Assembly (NCBI GenBank): GCA_015698045.1
Contig: BLAL01000034.1
Span: forward strand, 1,054,001-1,118,000
Origin: Rhizophagus clarus
Taxonomy: Eukaryota; Glomeromycota; Glomeromycetes; Glomerales; Glomeraceae
DNA length: 64,000 nucleotides
Direction: 5' to 3'
Below, one piece after another: positions 23,501 through 33,911 of this stretch. The translations under genes and the position numbers were made by a program. How positions within the stretch are numbered: the first letter of the stretch is position 1; each line of letters begins with the position of its first letter. The notes under the pieces were generated by a model, which did not search any database, had not been told where the DNA came from, and saw only the letters and a list, made by a program, of their open reading frames with translations.

Positions 23501-24846
23501 AATCAGCAGTAAAAGACATAGCAGGTGTTCGAGTTGCTAACTTGAATCCTAATAGAAATAACGGTAAAATAAAACTCTATTTAGCACGCTGTTAAATTTG
23601 AAAAAAATCACATTTATTATTCCCTTTAGATAAAGCAAAATTAGGGACTATTACGGGGATATCCAACCTTCAAGAATGTACTTGGCCCACCGATGAAGAA
23701 AAAGTTGGTTATATTAACGCACGTGCACTACCAGGAATTGGAGAATGGAAAGAATGGTCACCTGAAAAAATAGAAAAGATTGTTAAAAAACGAAAAATTG
23801 AAAAACCAAATCCTATTTTTACACCCCATACACAATGTATTAAACAATGGACCATGCCAATCTTAAATAAAGAAAGTGAGTTTACCTGTTTGCTATATTT
23901 ATTTCTAATAAAAGTAACATATTTGCTTGTTAGACAAACGCGATCCAATACAGGGTGAATTGGTAGGTGATATTCATTTCTAGAATTTTTATTATATAAA
24001 TTCTTTGATTATAAATCAATCCAATTATTTATAGAACCAAACACTTGTTAACATGGGAAATATTGTAAATAATGGATTACCGGAAACTAAAAGGTACAAA
24101 TAATATCACTCACATTTTTATTTATTAGATATACTAATTATTTTTTTTTGAATAGTCAACAGATATTTACCAGTGGATGGGCTCTAAAGGAAAATGAAAA
24201 AACTCGTCAGCGTGGGCCAGTAAAAAGAATAACTCTGCAAGTAAAGAATCTCTTAGAATCAATGTTCCATACTGGAACAGCAAATCCTCGTCAAAAATTA
24301 AATGCACAACAGATGTATGAAGAACTGTTGAAGCGTGTAGAACTTGGTGAAATTGAAGAAAATGACGTACCTAAAGTATCTACAATAACAAACTGGATTT
24401 CAACTTTTTCTCGCAAATGGAAAGAAGCCATGGCATTGCGTTCTTTGGAAGAAAATATGGACTCCGAAAATTCATAATAAACACTTGTAGCAAGTTTTTA
24501 TAAAGAGTGAAATATAAATAATGTTCAATAAAAGTTTAAAAATTCATAAAATGAAAACTGTTTTAAAGAGTGAAATTAGTATATTATATATGTATGTATC
24601 TCCGAAATCTACAGCTGCTACAAGAAAAGTTGGTTTCGTCAAGTCGGTAAAATGACTTTTTTTTGTCAAACCATATTCTTACATTGTTTACGCAACTTGT
24701 CATGTGATTTGGCGGAGCAGTGAAATGTTTTCGTAATTTTTATCTTATTGCTATTGTTAGCAATTATTATAATTTAATAATTGATCGGCAAATTTTTACC
24801 CCAAAACTTAATAGTAATTTTGTGCCGATCTTTCACGGATCACGAC
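20542..24846 (+). mobile_element. Intact 4.3-kb TTAA-flanked transposon with a 9-exon putative transposase
   Basis: Left end gtcgtgatccgcgaatgatc (20542-20561) and right end gatctttcacggatcacgac (24827-24846) are inverted repeats with only two mismatches in 20 bp. TTAA lies directly outside both ends (20538-20541, 24847-24850). The subterminal regions share an aaNttNggggt block with each other and with the MITE at 15943-16525. The single gene inside occupies nearly all of the element. TTAA duplication is typical of piggyBac, but neither the CCC-type piggyBac terminus nor a piggyBac-like protein is present. I therefore infer a separate group, or a distant relative that also selects TTAA. Confidence 0.85.
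20669..24477 (+). CDS. Putative RNase H-like transposase, ~1058 aa, 9 exons
   Basis: Exons by splice consensus and phase: 20669-21658, 21737-21973, 22131-22550, 22621-23367, 23437-23563, 23630-23875, 23934-23962, 24035-24093, 24156-24477. All introns are GT-AG and the frame is open throughout. Residues 1-330 include an FYRC-like patch (GATPDEVW at 200-207, LFGLDNP at 221-227). The next 220 residues hold a Cys cluster (CSTCNDC). Exon 4 has H/C ligands near 581-607 (CISHC, CSKC), then VDYK (Asp about 670), SDNGMHYH (Asp about 752) and EAGEAKTAIDSHHA (Glu 784/787, Asp 793), a spacing that suits an RNase H-like nuclease core. A GWALK block lies near the C-terminus. I recall uncharacterised animal proteins with the same order of SDNxGxYH, GKxxxD and GWxL blocks. 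Located between TIRs, it is probably the element's own transposase. The host role, if any, is unknown. Confidence 0.85.
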
Positions 24847-24850
24847 TTAA

Positions 24851-25020
24851 TCATTTTTAATTAGGTATAAAAATTCTGATAAATTTAATAAAATCAGTGA
24901 TTTTTTAATAATTTTATCAACTCAAGTTGAGCACGAATAGTGAATAATCAAGTTTGTGCTGCTTCGCTAATATTGACTTGTGTATTCGATAGGTGACCGA
25001 TTTTGTGACTGATGTGGCTG
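24851..25020. other. Short AT-rich spacer
   Basis: Nothing recognised between the TTAA border and the duplication that follows. Confidence 0.4.
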
Positions 25021-25023
25021 AAT

Positions 25024-25450
25024 ATAATATTACCCAAATAACCAATAAAAATTGATAATTTTGTTGATCATGTGATTGTACAATCATGGTTTAATTATTT
25101 ATTTATCGTATTTTTTTTTTTTTTTTTCAAAAACTTTTTCTCTCTCTCTCAAATTTTTACTTTATTGTTTTGTCTAAAAAATAAAGATAAAGGTATATTT
25201 TTTATTGAAATTTCTTTTCCCATTATTATGTTATTTATAATATTACCCAAATAACCAATAAAAATTGATAATTTTGTTGATCATGTGATTGCACGATCAC
25301 GATTTAATTATTTATTTATCGTTTTTTTTTTCAAAACTTTTTTCTCTCTCTCAAATTTTTACTTTATTGTTTTTGTCTAAAAAATAAAGATAAAGGTATA
25401 TTTTTTGTTGAAATTTCTTTTCCCATTATTATGTTATTCTTAACACTCTT
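25024..25450. repeat. 213-bp tandem duplication
   Basis: The stretch beginning ataatattacccaaataacc at 25024 recurs at 25237 with about 95% identity over the full 213-bp period. A third, partial and more diverged copy (ctaaaaaataaa ... gttgaaatttctttt) lies at about 25510-25585. Confidence 0.85.
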
Positions 25451-25604
25451 ATTAATATATTTTTCTAACGTATTTCTTCTCACTAACGTCCTAAACAATG
25501 TTCTACTATCGAGTTTTTTACTTTATTGGTTTTTCTAAAAAATAAATACAAAGGTACATTTTTTGTTGAAATTTCTTTTTCCATCCTGTTAACACTCTTA
25601 TTAA

Positions 25605-25900
25605 TATTTTTTTCTAATGTGTTTCCTCCTACTAACGTTCCTACTAACGTTCCTACTAACAATGTTCTACTGTTAAACATTTTTTATTCCTTACTTTTAC
25701 TAACACTTCTACTAACATTAACACTAACATTAATACTTATACTTTTTATTTTTTTTTATTGACGTTCCTTTTCTACTTCTACTAACTTTCATACTAACAT
25801 TAATACTATCACTTTCTAATGTAAAAATTTTTTTATTAACGTTCCTTTTCTTTTGCTAACACTTCTACTAATATTCATACTAACACTTTTATTACTAACA
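25605..25900. repeat. CTACTAACGTTC-type short repeats
   Basis: Three perfect 14-bp copies of ctactaacgttcct type stand at about 25628-25672, then looser actaacatt and actaacactt units continue to about 25900. The same taacgtttc/taacgttcc core occurs in the hairpins of the 17.8-18.6 kb array. Confidence 0.65.
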
Positions 25901-26159
25901 TTTTACTTTCTTTCAAATTAAATAGATATAATGAAATGAAAACAAGCAAACAAGTGAACATTAATTGTAAATTTGTGTAAAGAGTAGTGAATTTTTTTTA
26001 TAATATTTTTTGTATAATATTTTTTTTTATTATTGATTGAAAATATAAATAAAACTTTCAGTAATTACAATTAAATGAATTAAATTACTTTTAAATTACA
26101 ATTATATTTAAATTATAAATCTACTACTATTAATGCCCCATAAATGCTATACTTTTCGG

Positions 26160-26545
26160 CTATCTGATATGTGTGAAAATTATGAAATTATGCTTATATT
26201 CAAATACAAATAGGATACATATCGGGTATATATAGGATACTTATTAGCACTATCCGATAAGTGTATAATATCTGTCCGATATTTTTTTAAAATATATCGG
26301 GTACCCAATAAATCTATGATATGTAACCGATATTTAACTACCCAATATGTATGAGATATGTACCCGATATGTATGTTATATGTCACCGATTTTCTGCATC
26401 CGACGGGTACATATCGGGTACCCGATATATGTAGTATTATTAAATAGCATACACATATTTCACACATATCGGGTACATATCGGATAGCCGATATGTACCC
26501 GATATGTACCTGATAGCATCGATTTTGACCAGTGCAAGCTGATAT
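26160..26545. repeat. Palindromic CATATCGGGTACCCGATATG cluster
   Basis: Many direct and inverted copies of atatcgggtac and gtacccgatat, several fused into near-perfect palindromes. The right end is ttttgaccagtg followed by CAA, which matches (inverted) the left end of the 17276 copy. No coding sequence; the open frame across it is an artefact of the repeats. Confidence 0.7.
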
Positions 26546-27311
26546 CAAAATTAGTTTAAAACTAGCGAACTAATAGAATATCTTTAGCTTCTTACTAGTT
26601 TTATGGCAGTTCTATAACAGTTCCACAGTAGCTACCAGATTACTATCATGATGCTGTATTAGAACCTCAAATCATATATTTTAAAGATTTAGCCAAAATT
26701 ATGGTATAATATTAGCCAAAATTGAATATAAAATTACTGTGCCATCTTTACTTCTTTTTTTATATTACTTTGATATCTAGAAAGGCAATCAAATAGGTGT
26801 AAAGATAAGTACACCAATATAAAATCCAGTACCCAATCAGGTGCAGTAGGTTAGCATTCTTAATATAAAACCAAATAACCAAACAATTACAGAAGATCAA
26901 CAATCCTATTATAGAATTTAGCATATAAATAACTCAAAAATAGGAAGAAAAGCGTAATATTTAAATTATATAGTAGTAGGACTCTGAACATTACTGATAC
27001 AACTCATAATCATAAAAAAGAGCAAATTGATGTGAAATTTAGAAGCTAAAAAACATGTTTTTTGCAATTTTTTCGTTAACCAGTGATCCAAATTGGATGA
27101 ACTTTTTTTAAAATGTAGCTCTCAATGAGATCTACAAAATAAAAAAACATTTATCGCAATTGGTTGAATAGATGTTGAGATATCCTTAAAAAACTAAAAG
27201 AGTAAATTGGCTTAATTTTGAGAAAAATGTGTAAAAAGAAATGTGAGTTATTTTAGTAATGTTCGGGATCTTATAGTAGTAGTTAGGTTAAATAGTAGGT
27301 GGTAGTTAGAT
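26546..27311. other. Intergenic, no gene seen
   Basis: AT-rich unique-looking sequence. Nothing recognised. Confidence 0.4.
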
Positions 27312-27735
27312 TAGAACTCTAAATTTCTAGTTAATTTTGTTTTCAGTTCTAATTTTCTCTCTGATATAAAATTTTATCAAAAGTGTTTTTCAACCTAAAA
27401 TTTTTATTGAAAAACATTTTCAAATCATACTTTTATTTAACTGAAAATATTTTTAGTTAAAAAACCCTACTGAAAAAATATTTTCAGTTGAAAAATTAGA
27501 TCCAGTTCTATTTTCAGATCAAAAAACGGAATTAAAATCATTTTTTTAAAAAATACTTCAAACTGAAAATATTGTCAGATAAAGTTTTTTAACTAAAAAA
27601 ATATTTTTCAGTTAAAAAATGATTCTGAAAATGTTTTTAATAAAAATTGTAATCTAAAAAGTATCTAATAAAGAACCAAATTCAGAATCAAAAATAAAAC
27701 TGAAAATGAAACTGAACTGAAAATTCAGAATTCTA
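27312..27735. mobile_element. hAT-type MITE, 424 bp, copy 1
   Basis: Ends tagaactctaaattt and (inverse) tagaattctgaattt, with long imperfect inverted repeats full of gaaaatattttcag units. Flanks 27304-27311 (agttagat) and 27736-27743 (aattaaat) match at 6 of 8 positions, as expected for an old 8-bp target duplication. Copy 2 at 58907-59330 has exactly the same length. Confidence 0.75.
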
Positions 27736-27894
27736 AATTAAATTATATGATGATAAAAATACTAATAACAGAAAAGATTTAAAAGAATAACTAAAGTATA
27801 AAAAAGATATCTAAAATACAAAAACAAATAAATTATATGATGGAAATTAAATTATATTATTTAGATTATATGGTGATAATTAAATTATATTTTT

Positions 27895-28020
27895 TACTTT
27901 GATGATCGCATTCTGCAGGTCAGGGTGGATATAGCTTCTGATAAATTGTTTATATAATATATGAACTAAATATTAATAAAAACATATATAGATCATTAAA
28001 AAAAAAAAAAAAAAAAAAAA
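27895..28020 (+). mobile_element. SINE-like poly(A) insertion
   Basis: A 126-bp insertion ending in 23 A residues, flanked by the 15-bp direct repeat ttaaattatattttt (27880-27894 and 28021-28035). The body has a GC-richer head (gcattctgcaggtcaggg). No clear A or B box was identified, so the class is uncertain. The poly(A) plus duplication shows LINE-dependent retroposition. Confidence 0.75.
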
Positions 28021-28052
28021 TTAAATTATATTTTTAGATTGAAGTTATTTAA

Positions 28053-29590
28053 GTGCCACTCTGAGTGGTATCGGTTTTTCTGCCACCTCTGTCATGTGAT
28101 TTAAAATAAATTTTAATTGCCCAATCTTAATCAGTTAATTTTTAACTTTAATTTTTTTCGTATAAAAAAAATTTTTTTTGCAAAGATAATCTTTAATAAA
28201 TGATAATTTAAACCAAAATTAAAAAGTATACTTATATCTGATATGATTTTAAAAAGAAACTTTAGTTATTGTATTCAATACTTTTTTAGTTAATTATTTT
28301 ATTAAATATATGTTACAAGTGAATTTAAATCTAAACGATTATTTATTTTTAACAGATCTAGTAATAAATGATATAAATAGGTAATCTAACAACAAACTAC
28401 AATGATAAAAAAGAAATAATTAATAAAAGTGAAAGGAGATCAAAGGGGAAGCAAAAGAAGATGGAAAATAAGAAAGAGAAGAACAAAAAAAAAGAAGAGG
28501 TGGAAGAATAATGAGAAACGAAAAAAAAGGAAAGAGTTGATGTGAAATGAAAAAAAAAGATATGAAATAAAAAAAAGAATGATGTAAAACGAAAAAAAAA
28601 AATGATATGAGACGAAAAAAAAGGATATAAAATGAAAAAAAAGGATGTTGTGAAATGAAAAAAAGAATGATATGAGACAAAAAAAAAGGATATAAAATGA
28701 AAAAAAAGGATGTTGTGAAACGAAAAAAAAGGATGATATGAAATGAAAAAAGGATGTTGCGAAATGAAAAAAAAGGATTATGCGAAATGAAAAAAAAGAA
28801 TGATGTGAAATGAAAAAAAAAGAAGGAAGTGAAAAAAATGATGAGAAACGAAAAAAAGAAGGAGAAAATGATGAGGAAATAATGTAAAAAGAAAAAAAGG
28901 GGAAGTGATGATGAAAGAAAAAAGAAAATGTTATGAGAAAAGAAAAAAAAAAGAGGTGATGATAGAAAACAAAAAAAAGGGAATAAAAAATGAAAAAAAG
29001 GATAGGAAAGGAAAAAGATGATAGAAACCAATAAGGGACGAATGGTAATGGAAAAATGATAAGAGACGAAGTGGAAAATTGAAATAGAGAAATAAAATTA
29101 TAAAAAGAACCCCCAACCAAACAAAAAGAAAAAAGAAAAAAAGTTAGTTACTAACGAAAATAAACTCCCAAAGACCCAAGATGTTCAAAAGTGTTTGAAC
29201 TTACTACTTATTAAAAGTTCTAATATCGAAATCTAAGGTCACTAAAAGCCAAAAAGAATTACCTACAAAAAAATGAGAACAGCTTAAAAAGCGTTAACGC
29301 TAATTAACGAAAAAAACATGCACAATGTTAAACAAAAACTTATCAAAAGTCCAAAGTTAAGAAAAAAAGCACCTACAAAAAAGAGAAGTCAGTTAGTGCT
29401 GAAGTGCTGAACTGCTGATTAATAAAAACAATATAAGTAATATCAAAAACTTACTGAAGTCAAAGCCGTAAAAAAAAAATCGCGTAATAAAAAACACTAA
29501 ACAAATGATCGGCATGCCGTAATTTTATAATTTAAATTTGAATCACATGATAAGGGGTGGCAAAAATCATGTTACCACCCAAGGTGGCAC
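28053..29590. mobile_element. 1.54-kb TIR element with polypurine interior
   Basis: The left end gtgccactctgagtggta (28053) is repeated inverted at the right end (tgttaccacccaaggtggcac, to 29590). Matching subterminal gccacc and catgtgatt blocks give about 50 bp of inverted homology. The interior 28420-29160 is a polypurine tandem of the type gaaatgaaaaaaaaggatg, and 29150-29480 holds splice-like units on the minus strand (ttttttgtag and ctttttag acceptors). The long Phe/Ser-rich open frames are low-complexity artefacts. No target duplication was recognised. Confidence 0.7.
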
Positions 29591-29634
29591 GAGGACTTTT
29601 TCTTTTAGATTATATGGTAATAATTAGATTATAT

Positions 29635-29796
29635 ATGGGATCTTTGCAATAAAAAGGTATAAAATTCAAAAAAAATTTAAAATTTATTTTATATGCTAAT
29701 TATGTTTTTATACTAAAATAAGTGTAAATTTAATATTAATTAAATTTTTTTTTTTTTTTTTGAGTTTTATATTTTTTTTATTGCAAAGACCTATAT
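29635..29796. mobile_element. ~160-bp MITE (GGTCTTTGCAATAAAAA ends)
   Basis: Left gatctttgcaataaaaa and right ttattgcaaagacc are inverted repeats that extend about 40 bp with interruptions. The MITE sits in a local array of agattatatNgtNat units. Confidence 0.65.
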
Positions 29797-30533
29797 TGAT
29801 ATTCAGATTATATGGTAGTAATTAGATTATATAGTGATATTCAGATTATATAGTAATAATTAGATTATATAATAGTAATATACTGTAATCTAGTGCAAGT
29901 GAAGCATCCATGTAATGTGTGATAGGTTACACTAATGATGTGGCATAGCATCAATCAAAATAACTAACTGTGCCTTGGCAACAAAACAAATTAAATGAAA
30001 ATTTGTATCGCTTTGATAAGCACAATGTCCTTTTGTCATTCTTTGTCTCCTTTTATCTCAGATTTTTCTTTTGTTATTATTTCTCACATACTTTCTTTTC
30101 AAGCAAACCGATTGTCTTTAAACATACTAAAGTATCTGATTATAATAAAAATATTTAAATAAACGTTAAAAGTATTTAATTTTTTAATAAAAAAATAAAA
30201 TTTAAAAAATTACACAATCTAAGTTGTGATGCGTAAAACATATAGAAGTTGCAAAAACAATCTGCCGCAGGTATTGAGAGTTTTGTTTAGTATGCTTTAA
30301 AATTTTGAATTTCTAGGTAAACTTTATTTAAAAAATAAATTGATAAATTTAGCATAAATTATTAAATAATATAAATTTATCAAATTTTGTTTTATATATA
30401 AAGTTTTTAAAATACTTTATTTATCAGTTATTTAATTATATTATAGATCTTTTCCTAGGATTCTCTTCCAGAAATTCTGAGAAAAACTAATTTCAAAAAT
30501 CTTTAATGATGATATAATAAGTAATGATCTTCC
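29797..30533. other. Intergenic with short dispersed repeats
   Basis: 29797-29885 is an array of cagattatatagtaataatt units. 29890-29965 (catccatgtaatgtgt ... catcaatcaa) recurs at about 60783-60880. The 62-codon open frame at 29970-30158 has no recognisable content. Otherwise AT-rich. Confidence 0.5.
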
Positions 30534-30550
30534 AAATTAATTACATAATT

Positions 30551-32521
30551 TTTTTTTTTTCTTTTTTTTTTTTTATTTTAAATGGCATTGATAGCGCATT
30601 AACTTTATTACAATAGTATTCAGGTTATAAAATAACCACTACAAATGTGATTAGTAATGCTCCAAGGTAAGACCACAGTTCAATCAAATTGCCATAATTA
30701 ATAATAACGAACATAAGGGAAAAATGTAATAAAAAAGAAAAATTTGGATCAATTTAGTACTAAAAAAATAAAATTTACTAAAACGGTTAGTCATGATCAC
30801 AACATTAATGCCCTATGATTCCTCATATGGCCGTTCTCTTTAATAAACTTTCCAATACTTCATTCATTCGTGTGATCTCAGCCATAATCATCTTTTTTGA
30901 AGTAGAGGACCTTTTCGACTTAGATTTCAATTTCTTGTTGTCGTAATCAGTTTTCGGAGAGTCTTGCCCAGGTTTAGTACCAGATGAATATTGTCGTTGA
31001 GAGGTCGAACCTCTGCACTGTAACGGGATATTATTAGCGCCTGTGGCAACCTTCTTACTGGATCGCTTTCTGGCACTGTCATTTGGGGAGGAAGCGTTAG
31101 TACTTTTTGTCTTCCCTTGGCTCTTATCTCGGGTAGACCTTGTCGACTTCCTAGGGTTGTGAGATGGTGAGGTATGATGGGTCCAATCAACAGTTTCGTC
31201 ATTCCAAACATTCGGAGTATTTATTAATCTATATAGATTGTCCCAATTTGATAAATATCCAATTATTTTCCTCTTTCCATCAGGTAGTTTTACTTCTTTG
31301 AACATATTTATGTTATGGGAAATTAGATAGGCTTCATTATCCTTGTGTATCAGCGTAGCCGTAGTCATACTCTCTGGTGGATTCAAGACTACGGCTTGGT
31401 ACCTTTCTCTTTCTTTTCGTTCTTTAAGAACCAGGACGCTGGAAACCATCTTACTGGAAATCCCATTAACGGCGCCATCCAGTGTTTTTCATAATTCTTA
31501 AAAAATTGTGAAATCTCTAACTTGACATGAAGTGTCTTGTATTTCTTCTGCCGCTTGATAGTCATAGAGATGACCTTTTTCCAGGCAGAGAGCGCGTTAA
31601 TAGTTGTGTAGTTATCCCATTTTGCAGGGATGTCATATACGATGATATCTCGAACGAAGGCCTGAGAATTATTGGCAGGCAGATATCCCGTGATTACTGT
31701 CGATGCTTCATTTTCAATCACCTTTCTTGTATTCGACGTGTTTTGCGATTTCGCTTTCTTCTCAAGAGGCTGATTAAGTGTTTCGTCTACTGATGGTCCT
31801 GGTCACGTGGGGGGAGTAAACACCTTAGCAGAAGGGTCCAGAGAGACCTTTAAGCTTTTGACAGTCTTATTGACTTCGCGTTCAGCTTTTTCCTTCTTGC
31901 GTAGTTTCTTCTTTTGCGATTTAGACAAAATCGGTTTAAAACCAGAATCCTCATTTGATTCTTTTGTGATCTGCATCGTGTTTGATGTTGATTGGTTTGC
32001 CTCTGTTATAGATATTTCCATATCCATTTGGGCGTTTGATTCCTCGCCTATGATTGGTTCATCTATTTTTTCTTGTTGTCCTGATTTGGTAGCCTTTTCC
32101 ACTACGCCCTGAGCAAGCGAAAGCGCCTGTTCAAGAGCTCAAAATAAAATTTGCTAAGTATATTCCAAGAAGTACGGGCAGACGTTCCAATATTTTGCTA
32201 GTTTGAGGGAAGTATTTCCTGGGTATCTAGATATACTTTCTGCTGGGACAAGGTTAACGTTTCGTTGTATATCCCATGTGTCTGAGCTGGACCACAGTCT
32301 GGTCAGACTTTTTTATTCCTTTTCCAAGGTCTCGAAGATACCTAACTTAAATTTATCTTGAAGGGACTGAAAGAACTCTTCTTTTGCTTCCAGAAGTTGG
32401 TTTGTTTGTGACATATTAGTAACTATTATTTGTTTCCGATGACCAAAACTCAAAAATAAAAAAATTGTTTTTGCTGAAAATTTTGGTCTGAGTGATCATC
32501 GGGGAGAGTTCTCTTGACTTG
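30551..32521 (-). mobile_element. ORF1-only poly(A) retroposon, copy 1 (HAL1-like)
   Basis: On the minus strand it begins near 32521 (gagaactctcccc), like copy 2 (ggaactctttcc), and ends in an A-rich tail (plus-strand poly-T 30551-30575). A 17-bp direct repeat aaattRattacataatt flanks it (30534-30550 and 32522-32538), which shows target-primed reverse transcription of a full-length transcript. It contains one decayed ORF1-like gene and no reverse transcriptase or endonuclease. Confidence 0.88.
30823..32414 (-). pseudogene. ORF1-like protein of the retroposon, decayed
   Basis: It starts MSQTNQLLEAKEEFFQSLQD at 32414, with an early stop. Then a Lys-rich patch (LSKSQKKKLRKKEKAE, about 31920), a TGA near 31804, the segment VITGYLPANNSQAFVRDIIV then YDIPAKWDNYT (about 31690-31610), the FPVRWFPASW motif (about 31460-31430), a frameshift, ERYQAVVLNPPESMTTATL (about 31400), LPDGKRKIIGYLSNWDNLYR (about 31270-31220), and a Ser/Lys-rich basic tail with MAEITRMNEVLESLLKR at the end. 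The same blocks occur in copies at 33975-35626, 37583-38960 and 58545-60740. The basic tracts and RRM-like spacing suggest an RNA-binding LINE ORF1 protein. That function is inferred. Confidence 0.75.
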
Positions 32522-32539
32522 AAATTGATTACATAATTA

Positions 32540-33759
32540 AAATTGCGATTTTCTTAAAATCATATAATTGTCCCAGCCCACCTTTTGCTATGAATCCGCC
32601 CAAATAAGGACATATGTTCGTCTAGTTTCCAAGAACACTTTTAAAAATTAAAAATTTCGCTTTATTCAGTTGCATTTTACCAATGAAAATTATCAATTTT
32701 ATGGTTATTTTAATATAACAAACTAATAAAGTATTAAAAAAATTACTTTAGATATAAAAAAAATATTTTACTTATTCATATTATTACTATTTGTATTTAT
32801 GGCTTAACAAAGTAAGTAGACCTAATAGCCAATAAAAATTTTCTATGAATAAATAATTTTTGTTTTATTTTCACGTTAAATAAACTAAAATTTAAAATTT
32901 TTAAAGTTTTTTTTTTTTAATGTATAAAAATTTACATGATTATTATAATACCAAGATTTTAAAAATATTAAAGATCTAATTTTAATAGACAAAAAAACAT
33001 TATATTAATTAATTTTTTGATTAAAAATCATTTATAATACTCAAATAGGCCTAATAGTATTATTTTAATAAAAAAAAATTTTTTATTAGCATTCTAATCA
33101 AAAAATTTTAACAAAATTTATAGATAACAAAAAATCTGGCTTAATAATCACCATTCTAAGCTTAATAAAAATTGTTTATTTCACCAAGTTATACACCTAA
33201 AAATGAAATAATTACTGTTGAAAAAAACTTTTATCAAAAGTTTTATTGAAATCAAAAAAAAATTTTTTATTATAAAAATTAGTTTTTTGCAGTTTACACA
33301 AAAACTTTCTAAATAACCATCTTTTTTAATTTAATAAACCTTCTTCTTCCTGTAAAATTACATATATTTTTATTATTCAAATTGTATTTCACACCTGCCT
33401 TTAAGTTGCATTTTTAAGAAAACTTCATTTTTGAGACAAATTTTCTTGTATATGCAAAAAAAAAAGTATTACAAAAGAGGAAATAATGATAAAAATTTAT
33501 AATACACATAACGAACTATTAATTTACTTAATTTGTATAAGTGTTGTATTAAAAATTTCTTTTTTAGCTATATGGTAAAATATTCAACTATGGTTACATA
33601 AAATTATTTTAATTAATAATTAACATGAGAAATAACATTTCTACTGACTGTTAATATTTTAATAATTATAAATATTAGTACTAAAATTTTATTTATAATA
33701 TATAACTTATTAAATATTAAAAAAAATATTTAATATAAATTATTTGAGAATTCTTTTAA
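32540..33759. other. AT-rich, no gene seen
   Basis: 1.2 kb of highly AT-rich sequence without supported features. Confidence 0.5.
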
Positions 33760-33771
33760 TAATTCATTTAA

Positions 33772-33898
33772 TGTTCATGGGTCACACTTAGCTGAGCTGG
33801 GGGGGTTATTTAGGTGTTGTATAAAATATTTGTTTTCGAATATTTAACAATAAAAATAACACGACCTTTGAATTAAAAAAAAAAAAAAATAAAAAAAA
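33772..33898 (+). mobile_element. tRNA-derived SINE
   Basis: A 127-bp insertion with an A-box-like TAGCTGAGCTGG (33789-33800) and a B-box-like GTTTTCGAATA (33832-33842) at tRNA-like spacing, ending in an A-rich tail. Its left flank taattcatttaa (33760-33771) is repeated right after the tail (33899-33910). These are the marks of a polymerase III SINE mobilised by a LINE. Confidence 0.75.
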
Positions 33899-33911
33899 TA
33901 ATTCATTTAAA

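Noticed and set aside
20538-24850. Assignment of the TTAA element to piggyBac
   Set aside because: The target site agrees, but termini do not begin with CCC and the protein lacks the size and motif order of piggyBac transposases.
28420-29120. Open frames of up to 226 codons rich in Phe/Ser
   Set aside because: Same low-complexity artefact; the plus strand is a gaaatgaaaaaaaagg tandem inside a TIR element.
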